Source: Amycolatopsis nivea (GTDB taxonomy: Bacteria; Actinomycetota; Actinomycetes; Mycobacteriales; Pseudonocardiaceae). Taken from it: a stretch of 64,000 nucleotides of DNA. The position numbers were made by a program, and so were the translations under genes. The notes beneath the pieces were generated by a model. The model was not told the origin of the DNA. It did not search any database and saw only the letters and a list, made by a program, of their open reading frames with translations. Location: NCBI RefSeq assembly GCF_004522235.1, contig NZ_SDLT01000041.1, positions 28,054-92,053 on the forward strand, written 5' to 3'. Below, one piece after another: positions 24,749-31,874 of this stretch; the first letter of the stretch is position 1; the number at the start of each line of letters is the position of its first letter.

Positions 24749-25972
24749 TCAGAGCGCGGGCGTCGGGAGGCTGGGATCGGTCGTCGAAGACGGCTCATCC
24801 CGGCCGATCGACGCCACGAGCTTGGCCAGCCGCAGTGCGATCGGCAGCTCTTCTCGATGCATCGCCTCGGCACCGATCTTGGACTCCGCGGAGCGCAGCC
24901 GATACGCGACTGTCCGGCTGTGCACACCGAGTCGCTGGGCAGTGGCCACCGCGTTCTCGCCGACCGCGAAGTACATGTGCAGAGTCTCGACCAGCACATT
25001 GTCCGGGTCGAAGACGTCGCCCAGAGGCTTGAGCTCGTCCAGGACGAATGCGCGCGTCGCAGGCAGATCGTGCATCGCCAAGGTCTCGAGCACGACGTCG
25101 TCGTACCAGACCTCTGCCAGCCCCAGTGCCTCGGCCACGATTCGCGCCTCGCCCGCCTGCCGATGGCTCAGCCGGAATCCTTCGAGCCCTGCACCAACAG
25201 CACCGAACGCCACTCTCGCGCCGGCAGGCCAGTCGATGCCGGCCAGCCGCTCGGACGGCTTGCCCTGCCGAGCCGACCACGGCAACCATACGTAGCTGTC
25301 GCCCTGCGCGGTCACGCCGAGCAACGGCCGACGCCCCTCCTTGACCCCGATCAACCGGGCAACCGCGTCAGGCTGCGCGCCCCATACCTGAGCTGCCAGG
25401 TGAAGGCCGTCGAAGGTGTACTCGAGTTCTGCGGTATCCACCGGCAAGCCAGCGAGCAGCGCGTTCAGCGTCGACATCTTGCGCCGTTCGCGGCTCTGCA
25501 GCGCGTAGACCGAGCTCTCCTGCTCGAACGCTTCGATAATGGCACCCGAGATGATCTCGTTCCACCCGTAGTGGTGTGCGCTGGCGCGGCGCAGAACCGC
25601 TACGCGCTCCTCAGTGTCCTCAAGCAGGCGATGCGCCTCCTCGAGCACGAAATCCCAGGTCACTGACTGCGCGACACGCGAGGCCTGCAAGAACAGCGGC
25701 AGGCTTATCCCGGCACGAGCGGCCAACCGCACCTCGCGCAGGGCCTCGTTGGAGGCCCGGACGGATCCGGCGCTGCCGACGGCGATGTAGTCGAGCACGT
25801 CGCGCAGCGACGCCGTGATTGCCTCGGACTCCGCCACCGACAACTGCTCATTGCCGGCCAGCCTGTACTCGGCTGGCTCGGTCTGCAACCGCCGGCGGAT
25901 CACGTCGTACAGCTCGGGTACGCGTTCCCGCACCGCGTCGGTCACTTGCCGAAGTCCGGATTCAATCGACAC
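24749..25972 (-). CDS. PucR/CdaR-type HTH activator, copy 1
   Basis: The 407-residue protein has an N-terminal helical domain (RVPELYDVIRRRL, SLPLFLQASRVAQSVTW), a GGDEF-like middle (WGAQPDAVARLIGV to LAGIDWPAGARVAFGAVGAG) and a C-terminal HTH of the PucR/CdaR class (NAVATAQRLGVHSRTVAYRL). Such proteins activate catabolic genes in response to a metabolite. It is divergent from copy 2 across 74 bases and convergent with the cupin gene. Regulators of nicotine genes in pAO1 (PmfR) fill this role; whether this protein is of the same lineage needs an alignment. Confidence 0.78.
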   Translation of the reverse strand: MSIESGLRQVTDAVRERVPELYDVIRRRLQTEPAEYRLAGNEQLSVAESEAITASLRDVLDYIAVGSAGSVRASNEALREVRLAARAGISLPLFLQASRVAQSVTWDFVLEEAHRLLEDTEERVAVLRRASAHHYGWNEIISGAIIEAFEQESSVYALQSRERRKMSTLNALLAGLPVDTAELEYTFDGLHLAAQVWGAQPDAVARLIGVKEGRRPLLGVTAQGDSYVWLPWSARQGKPSERLAGIDWPAGARVAFGAVGAGLEGFRLSHRQAGEARIVAEALGLAEVWYDDVVLETLAMHDLPATRAFVLDELKPLGDVFDPDNVLVETLHMYFAVGENAVATAQRLGVHSRTVAYRLRSAESKIGAEAMHREELPIALRLAKLVASIGRDEPSSTTDPSLPTPAL

Positions 25973-26046
25973 GTTCGCATCCTAGGACCTGCGTGAACGC
26001 CGAGCACAGGCTCGGACCGGTCCGGGGTTCAACTACGCTGCAGGTT

Positions 26047-27261
26047 GTGTTCGACGTCGACCCTATCCGCGCCACGAGCCGCGCACTGGCCGAACGGCTG
26101 CCGGAGCTGACGGCACTGGTCCGCCGCCGCTTGCGCGAGAAGGTTCCGACCTACGCGGCCGACCTCGACCCGGCATTGAGCGTCCACGAGACAGAGCGCA
26201 TAGCCGCCGCACTGCAGTCGTTCAGCGACGGCATCTCCGGCACGCCGGAGCCAAACGAGGACGTGATCCGCGAAGCCACCAGCGAGGCGCGCAGCGCCGC
26301 CCAGGCAGGACTCGATCTCAACAGTCTCATCCAGACCTATCGCGTGGCGCAGGCCGTGATCTGGGACGTAGTACTGACCGAAACGGCGTCACTGATCCCG
26401 GACCCGGACCAGCAGTTGATCGTCCAGAAGCACATGTCGCAGTTCCACTTCCGCTGGAACGACACCGTTGTCTCCGCCGTGGTGCGGGCCTACCAGGACG
26501 AGCAGCGCCGGTTCTTCTTCCAGTCCCGCGATCGGCGGCTCCGCTCGGCGCTGCGAGAGCTCATCGCTGGCCGAACAGACGCGCTGCCGGACGTCGCCTA
26601 TCCGCTGGCCGCGACCCACCTTGCTGCCGTGGTCTGGGGCGACCGGCCCGAACGCACCATCCAGGACATCGCCACCGCGGCTGGTACTGAGGTGGTTCTC
26701 TCGGTCGAGAGCATCTCGGCAACGACTCTGGCCTGGTTCGCACTGGACGACCACATGTCGGCACAGGAGCGTCTGCGCGCCGGGTTCGTACCGGCTATCG
26801 GCACCGGGGTCGCCTTCGGCAGGCTGGCGGCCGGACTGGCGGGCTTCCGCACAACCCATCATCAAGCCTGGCGCGCCTATCGTGTCGGGTGGCTGACGAA
26901 TTCCCCGGTCACCCACTACGCGGACATCGCACTGGAGGCGTTGTTCCTCCGCGACCTGCAAGCCACCCGTGACCTGGTCACCCAAGAGCTCGGCCCGCTC
27001 GACCTCAGCGACCCGCGGACGGAACTTCTGTGCGAGACCATGCGGGTGTACTTCGCGGCGGGCTGCAATGCCGCGAAGGCCGCAACCCAGTTGCAGGTGC
27101 ACGAACGCACCGTCGCATATCGGCTGCGGACTGTCGAAGAACGACTCGGCATGGATGTCATCAGCCGTCGCAACGAACTCGTTGTCGCGCTGCGGCTGCT
27201 CACCGCCCTACGAGCGATATCAAGCACTACATCGCCGGTCGGTCCGGTGGTCCGGATCTGA
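26047..27261 (+). CDS. PucR/CdaR-type HTH activator, copy 2
   Basis: I start it at GTG 26047, which aligns with the ATG of copies 1 and 3 (FDVDPIRATSRALAERLPEL against their SIE..LR openings), giving 404 residues. GTG 25993 has a better RBS (AGGA, 5 bases) and would add 18 residues. The domain order is as in copy 1: helical sensor (GLDLNSLIQTYRVAQAVIWD), middle domain, C-terminal HTH (KAATQLQVHERTVAYRLRTV). It lies immediately upstream of kdhMS in the same direction, so it may control that operon. The divergent arrangement with copy 1 suggests mutual or shared control. Confidence 0.78.
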   Translation: MFDVDPIRATSRALAERLPELTALVRRRLREKVPTYAADLDPALSVHETERIAAALQSFSDGISGTPEPNEDVIREATSEARSAAQAGLDLNSLIQTYRVAQAVIWDVVLTETASLIPDPDQQLIVQKHMSQFHFRWNDTVVSAVVRAYQDEQRRFFFQSRDRRLRSALRELIAGRTDALPDVAYPLAATHLAAVVWGDRPERTIQDIATAAGTEVVLSVESISATTLAWFALDDHMSAQERLRAGFVPAIGTGVAFGRLAAGLAGFRTTHHQAWRAYRVGWLTNSPVTHYADIALEALFLRDLQATRDLVTQELGPLDLSDPRTELLCETMRVYFAAGCNAAKAATQLQVHERTVAYRLRTVEERLGMDVISRRNELVVALRLLTALRAISSTTSPVGPVVRI

Positions 27262-27316
27262 CCGACGCCAGGACCGAGCAGCCAGGCGATACTCAGATGT
27301 GCGCAACGACGGCACG

Positions 27317-27330
27317 GTCGTTGTCGTGCA
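27317..27330 (+). promoter_or_regulatory. Candidate operator upstream of kdhM
   Basis: GTCGTTGTCGTGCA is the right arm of an inverted repeat whose left arm is CAACGAC (27305-27311), six bases away: CAACGAC-N5/6-GTCGTTG. It lies about 75 bases before the kdhM start, in the gap after the copy 2 regulator gene. The core matches other candidate sites in the island. Confidence 0.35.
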
Positions 27331-27400
27331 TTGTGGAGCGTGAGCGGCTGCGAGCGAGTCATAGTGAATGCATGAACAGTTCGGCCATCGGGACGCCGCT

Positions 27401-28276
27401 ATGAAGCCGCCGTCGTTCGACTACGCCGTCGCCGATTCCGTGGAGAGCGCAGTCAGTCACCTGCGCGAGGCGGGAGAAGACGCGAAGCTCCTGGCCGGCG
27501 GTCAGAGCCTCGTACCGCTGATGAACTTCCGGCTGGCTCGCCCCTCGTTGCTCGTCGACGTCAACCGAATCCCGAGACTGTCCGACATCGTCGTTGACGA
27601 CGACTTTGTCCGGATCGGTGCGCTTACCCGGCACCATCGCCTCGAAACGTCCTCCACGATCGCCAAACACATACCGCTGCTCCGCGAGGCCGCGGGCTGG
27701 ATAGCACATCCGCAGATCCGCAATCGCGGGACTATCGGCGGATCGCTGGCACATGCCGATGCGTCGGCGGAACTGCCGGTCGTCCTGCTCGCCCTCGACG
27801 CGACGGTGACGGTGAAATCACCTGATCATGACCGTCACCTCGCGGTCGGAGACCTGGCGGTCGGTCATCTCGTCAGTTCCCTGAACCCGGACGAAATGAT
27901 CGTGAACGTCGAGGTTCCGAGGTTGCCGGCGCGCACAGGTTGCGCCTTTACCGAGTTCGCCCGCCGCCACGGCGACTACGCCGTGGGCGGCGCGGCGAGC
28001 GTGCTGACCTTCGACGAGGCAGGCATCTGTACCCGAGCACGGATCACCGTACTCGGCGGCGGTGCCACGGCGACCCGGCGCGATGAGGCGGAAGCCGCCC
28101 TCGTCGGCACGTCGGTCACGTCGTCGGACGCGCAGACGGCCGGGCATCTCGCCAGCGCGGACCTCGAACCGATGCCCACGCTGCACGGCGGCTCCGAGTA
28201 CCGCCGGCACATCATCACGGCAATGGTGTGCCGGGCCGTCAACACCGCTGCCAGCCGAGCGAGGAGCACTCTGTGA
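27401..28276 (+). CDS. kdhM: FAD-binding medium subunit, 6-hydroxypseudooxynicotine dehydrogenase
   Basis: The start ATG 27401 (MKPPSFDYAVADSVESAV) gives 291 residues of the CoxM/KdhM family. FAD pyrophosphate motifs AGGQSLVPLMNFR (about residue 32) and RNRGTIGGSLAHADASAE (about residue 108) are present, and the C-terminal domain has EFARRHGDYAVGGAA. The subunit passes electrons from the FeS centres to an acceptor through FAD. It overlaps kdhS (GTGA). The matching large subunit is not adjacent; the free-standing kdhL at 20720 is the natural partner, since the other complex has its own contiguous set. Confidence 0.85.
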   Translation: MKPPSFDYAVADSVESAVSHLREAGEDAKLLAGGQSLVPLMNFRLARPSLLVDVNRIPRLSDIVVDDDFVRIGALTRHHRLETSSTIAKHIPLLREAAGWIAHPQIRNRGTIGGSLAHADASAELPVVLLALDATVTVKSPDHDRHLAVGDLAVGHLVSSLNPDEMIVNVEVPRLPARTGCAFTEFARRHGDYAVGGAASVLTFDEAGICTRARITVLGGGATATRRDEAEAALVGTSVTSSDAQTAGHLASADLEPMPTLHGGSEYRRHIITAMVCRAVNTAASRARSTL

Positions 28277-28758
28277 ACGGATACGACGTCACTGTGGTCG
28301 TCAACGGGCAGACGTACGAAAAGCGGGTCGAACCGCGCCGTCTTCTGTCTGACTTCCTCCGACATGACCTGCACCTGCGCGGCACCAGGGTGGGCTGTGA
28401 GCACGGCGTGTGCGGGTCGTGCACCGTCTTGCTCGACGGCGAGCCGGTGCGGTCGTGCACCACGCTGGCCGTCCAGACCGACGGCTGCGAGGTTCAGACG
28501 GTGGAGAGCCTCGCGGAGTCCAGTGGGTCCGATATGCACCCCTTGCAGGAGGCGTTCTCCGAATGCCACGCGCTCCAGTGCGGGTTCTGCACGTCCGGTT
28601 TCCTGATGACCTTGAAACCGGTGTACGACAGCGGGGCATCCTTGAGCCGCGAGCAGGTCCGAGAGACGATTTCGGGAAATCTGTGCCGGTGCACTGGATA
28701 CCAGCAGATCGTCGAGGCGACCGAGCTCGCCTTGCAGCGGCGTGACGAGGACAGCTGA
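28273..28758 (+). CDS. kdhS: 2Fe-2S small subunit, 6-hydroxypseudooxynicotine dehydrogenase
   Basis: The start GTG 28273 overlaps the kdhM stop; RBS GAGGAG lies six bases upstream. The 161-residue protein has the plant-ferredoxin cluster motif (GCEHGVCGSCTVLLDG) and the second cluster motif typical of molybdenum hydroxylases (CGFCTSGFLMT, then GNLCRCTGYQQIVEA). The two [2Fe-2S] clusters link the Mo site to FAD. A strong hairpin follows 13 bases after the stop, ending the operon. Confidence 0.87.
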   Translation: MNGYDVTVVVNGQTYEKRVEPRRLLSDFLRHDLHLRGTRVGCEHGVCGSCTVLLDGEPVRSCTTLAVQTDGCEVQTVESLAESSGSDMHPLQEAFSECHALQCGFCTSGFLMTLKPVYDSGASLSREQVRETISGNLCRCTGYQQIVEATELALQRRDEDS

Positions 28759-28771
28759 TACGCCATTTTCA

Positions 28772-28825
28772 TCGTGTATGAGAAAACGGGCCCCCGGTTG
28801 CGGTGGCCCGTTTTCTCATACACGA
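28772..28825. terminator. Bidirectional terminator, 21-bp perfect stem
   Basis: The left arm (28772-28792) contains GTGTATGAGAAAACGGGCC and pairs base for base with 28805-28825 (GGCCCGTTTTCTCATACAC inside), with a 12-base loop. A-runs and T-runs inside the stem work in either direction. It stands between the convergent ends of kdhS (plus) and the oxidase gene (minus), five bases from the latter, and should stop both operons. Confidence 0.85.
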
Positions 28826-28830
28826 AACAA

Positions 28831-30114
28831 TCAGGTCCGGCCGAGGATTTCCGCGACGACCTGATCCGCTGTCTCCAGCGCACCCTCTATGTATCCCGGA
28901 AAGCGCAGCGAAACATCGGATCCCGCGAAATGCACTGCGCCGTGCGGATCGGCCAGGGACTTGTGCACCTTGCTGAACTGGCCGACCCTGGGCGACACCC
29001 ACGGACCGAGAAACAACGGATCACGAGACCAATCGTGGTAGTCCACTCCCGTCACGACGGCTTCGGGCAAGTAGTACTTGACCGCGGCAGCGACGGCTTC
29101 GCCGTCGGCAGGATCCAGCGAGCTGGAGTCGGTGAACCCCACCAGGATTCGGCCTCCGTCTTCGGCGGGCAGGTAGTCGTAGAGGGTCGGCAGTACACCG
29201 TCGCCGGTACAGGACATCCCGGCCGGCACGTTGCTCACCTGGATCAGCAGCTTCAGCCCCCGGCAGCCGTGTCCGTCCTTCACCACCGCGGCCGGTCCGG
29301 CGGGCAACGGCGGATCGAACTCGACGTTGCGCCAAGTGTTGAGAGGCGTGGCGACGACAACGTGGCGGGCGTGGAGGAGTTCGCCGCCGTCGATCACGAC
29401 CTCCGCTCCCTCCGGTCGTTGCCTGATCGCATTCACGACAGCACCGAGCCGCATCGAAGGAACGTCGGCCGCCATCGCCTCGACCCACGCGGAGGTGCCG
29501 TCGGAAAGCACCTCGTCGAGGGACAACACGATTCCTAACACGCTATAGCCGTGTGCGGCGATGAACTGCAGGGCCCATAGCGCCGACGCCTCGGAGACAG
29601 GTTGCCCCAGCATGTTCCAGCTCCATGACAAGACGAGCTGGCGCGTCACGGGAGGCAGCTTCAGCGACTCGACGTAGTCGAGCAGCGGGATGTCCAGGTC
29701 GTCGAGGCCCTGGCGATCCAAGCCGGCATCGACGTCGATCCGGTGCGCGTCGCGCAGCAGGCGATACAAGCCGCCTTCGGCTTCGGCCGCCTCCTCGATG
29801 GGAATCGGGAACGCCGAATTATGGCCACCGGGACCGAGCCTGTTCTGGAATACGGTAGCCGGTGCCGCCGGCTCGGTCCGCAAGCTGTAGCGGTCGATCT
29901 CGGCTGCGACGCGCGGATGGTGGTGCCGTGAGATGTAGGCGCCGCCGAGTTCCACCCACACCGACGGGGAAGTCCGCGATCGGCGGCGATACGCGCGGCC
30001 ACCGACCCGATCGCCCCCTTCGAGCAGAAGCACGGACTGACCCGCCGCGGCAAGTTCGCGCGCCGCGCGCAGACCGGCGAATCCCGCACCGACAACGATC
30101 GTGTCGTAAACCAT
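28831..30114 (-). CDS. 6-hydroxy-L-nicotine oxidase, copy 1
   Basis: The start ATG 30114 overlaps the permease stop (TGATG), RBS GAGG; 427 residues, close to the 425 or so of the characterised enzyme. It belongs to the flavin monoamine-oxidase family: TIVVGAGFAGLRAARELAAAG, GGDRVGGRAY, GGAYISRHHHPRVAAE, then SWSWNMLGQPVSEASALWAL, TPLNTWRNVEF, DYHDWSRDPLFLGPWV and FAGSDVSLRFPGYIEGALE. The pattern follows 6HLNO of A. nicotinovorans closely, including the active-site Asn in NMLGQP. It oxidises the pyrrolidine ring of 6-hydroxy-L-nicotine, which hydrolyses to 6-hydroxypseudooxynicotine. A second copy is at 42524. Confidence 0.88.
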   Translation of the reverse strand: MVYDTIVVGAGFAGLRAARELAAAGQSVLLLEGGDRVGGRAYRRRSRTSPSVWVELGGAYISRHHHPRVAAEIDRYSLRTEPAAPATVFQNRLGPGGHNSAFPIPIEEAAEAEGGLYRLLRDAHRIDVDAGLDRQGLDDLDIPLLDYVESLKLPPVTRQLVLSWSWNMLGQPVSEASALWALQFIAAHGYSVLGIVLSLDEVLSDGTSAWVEAMAADVPSMRLGAVVNAIRQRPEGAEVVIDGGELLHARHVVVATPLNTWRNVEFDPPLPAGPAAVVKDGHGCRGLKLLIQVSNVPAGMSCTGDGVLPTLYDYLPAEDGGRILVGFTDSSSLDPADGEAVAAAVKYYLPEAVVTGVDYHDWSRDPLFLGPWVSPRVGQFSKVHKSLADPHGAVHFAGSDVSLRFPGYIEGALETADQVVAEILGRT

Positions 30115-31559
30115 CACGCCTCTTTTCCGGTATCGCTGCGACGTGCTACCAGCTGCCGTGCCGCCATGATGAGCATCATGGCGGCGATCGCCGCCGGAGC
30201 TACCCAGGTCATGTAGTCCAACGGGGTTCCGGTCGGGTTCACGATCGAGTTGACATACGAACCTCCGATGCCGATGACCCCGACCACGCAGGCGATCGTC
30301 CTGGCCACGGTCAGTTCGCCGGCACGCCTCAGCAGCACCATCGAGCCGATGCAGATCAACACGTACGGCAGCACCCACAAGTAGGGGAACAACGTCGCGA
30401 GATACTGATACACCTCGAACGGCGTCGCCTTCGTCACCGCGCTCAAGACGATGGGAAAGACCAACGCCACAATCCCGATCGTGAGGATCGCGGCCGCCGG
30501 AGTGTGAGTCCGGCGATGGACGCGTCCGATGCTCGCCGGCAACAGCCCTTCGCTGGCCATCGTGGCCCACACGCGGGAGGCGTAGTTCAGGAAACCGACT
30601 ACGATGGCGTAGGAACTGAGAACCAGCGCAACATCGGCGACTGGCGCGAGAAAACCCAGCCCGGACTTCTGTGCCATAGCCGAAATCGGCGATTCGCCCG
30701 CGGCGATCTGGTCCCCGATCGCGCCGAGCGAAGGCACCGACAGCAGCGATGCCAGGACCGCGATGCCACCCACGATCAACGGGACCCTGATCATCAAGCG
30801 CGGCACGGTGCGCATGGGGTCCGCGGTCTCCAGGGCGGTGGCCGCGCTGGCCTCGAACCCGACGAAGAATGTTGCGCAGAGAACGAGACCGAGAGTGAAC
30901 CCGCCCATAGAGAAATCACCGAACGTGAACTGGCTGCCGAAGTCGAAACCCGGCGTGAACAGATTCGCGACGAGCACGACAACGACAACGGGAGCCGACA
31001 GGATCAACAGCCAAATGCTGATCTTCACCGAGGTGTCGAGACTGCGAAATGCCAGCAGGCCAGCCGTCGTAATCGTCACCAGGTAGATGACTACTTGGCC
31101 GGGCAACGACGTGGCGCCCGAGAACCCGAACACCGAAGACATCATGCTGCTGGCATAGAGGCCCAGGACGCCGAGCATCACCATCATTCCCACCGCATAG
31201 CCGACCGCGAGCGAGGCACCGGTCACGAACTTCGCGGAACGACCGAAAACGTGACCGATGTACGAGTACAGCGCACCCGACACCACGAACCGCCGGGCGA
31301 ACGGCACAATGGCCACCCCCACGCACGCCATGACCACGGCCCCAGCGAGCGCGGACAGCCATCCGGACGAGCCGGCGGCCCCGCCGACGAACGAACCCAC
31401 GGTGGCCGCAGTCAGGACTGGGCTGAAGACCACGATCGCGAGTCCCATGGCCTTGCCCATGCTCAACGTGCCGCGCTCGAGGCCTTCGAGACCGTCCTGG
31501 CCGCCGTCAACGGCGCCTGTCAAGGGAGACGTCTCCGCTCCGGTTTGAGGTGAATCCAT
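30114..31559 (-). CDS. APC-family permease, candidate nicotine or metabolite importer
   Basis: The 481-residue protein has about 12 hydrophobic segments and the amino acid-polyamine-organocation pattern (GKAMGLAIVVFSPVLTAATVGSF, then GALYSYIGHVFGRSAKFVTG). RBS AGAAGGAGA precedes ATG 31559. It is translationally coupled to 6-hydroxy-L-nicotine oxidase copy 1, so its cargo is most likely a nicotine-type amine; APC carriers fit cationic amines. A role in exporting methylamine or importing GABA-like products cannot be excluded. The leader upstream contains a nested inverted repeat. Confidence 0.82.
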   Translation of the reverse strand: MDSPQTGAETSPLTGAVDGGQDGLEGLERGTLSMGKAMGLAIVVFSPVLTAATVGSFVGGAAGSSGWLSALAGAVVMACVGVAIVPFARRFVVSGALYSYIGHVFGRSAKFVTGASLAVGYAVGMMVMLGVLGLYASSMMSSVFGFSGATSLPGQVVIYLVTITTAGLLAFRSLDTSVKISIWLLILSAPVVVVVLVANLFTPGFDFGSQFTFGDFSMGGFTLGLVLCATFFVGFEASAATALETADPMRTVPRLMIRVPLIVGGIAVLASLLSVPSLGAIGDQIAAGESPISAMAQKSGLGFLAPVADVALVLSSYAIVVGFLNYASRVWATMASEGLLPASIGRVHRRTHTPAAAILTIGIVALVFPIVLSAVTKATPFEVYQYLATLFPYLWVLPYVLICIGSMVLLRRAGELTVARTIACVVGVIGIGGSYVNSIVNPTGTPLDYMTWVAPAAIAAMMLIMAARQLVARRSDTGKEA

Positions 31560-31577
31560 CCGGTTCTCCTTCTCTGC

Positions 31578-31620
31578 ATCTCGGTCGCGGTACCGTCTGA
31601 CCGCTTCGAGTGACCGAGAT
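31578..31620. repeat. Nested inverted repeat before the permease-oxidase operon
   Basis: ATCTCGGTC (31578-31586) pairs with GACCGAGAT (31612-31620), and inside it GCGGT (31587-31591) pairs with ACCGC (31600-31604), leaving a 7-base asymmetry. It begins 19 bases before the permease start, so it would fold in the mRNA leader or serve as an operator. Confidence 0.45.
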
Positions 31621-31832
31621 AACTATTGACGCTGCGGATGGGTATTCCACCGGCGAAGCCTCACAAAGCCTCGGACGAAGTTGTCGCAGTCTGCATATGA
31701 TCAAATTGCAGCGACTACAGTGCCGCAAAACACCGGAAGAGTTGATGCTTCCGGTAAACGTTTAACAAAAGATCGGCACGGCTCGCAAATTGATCGTTTC
31801 GACTATTTTCGTGGTCTTGCTGGAGCACTCGG

Positions 31833-31866
31833 CTTGACGCTGAGGTCATTTGACCTCAGCGTCAAG
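31833..31866 (-). terminator. 16-bp perfect hairpin after ndhL
   Basis: CTTGACGCTGAGGTCA (31833-31848) and its exact complement (31851-31866) are separated by TT. It starts nine bases after the ndhL stop on the minus strand. No T-run follows, as is usual in actinobacteria. It should end the ndhMSL operon and insulate the downstream permease promoter. The stretch 31621-31832 contains no gene. Confidence 0.75.
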
Positions 31867-31874
31867 GCGACTGC

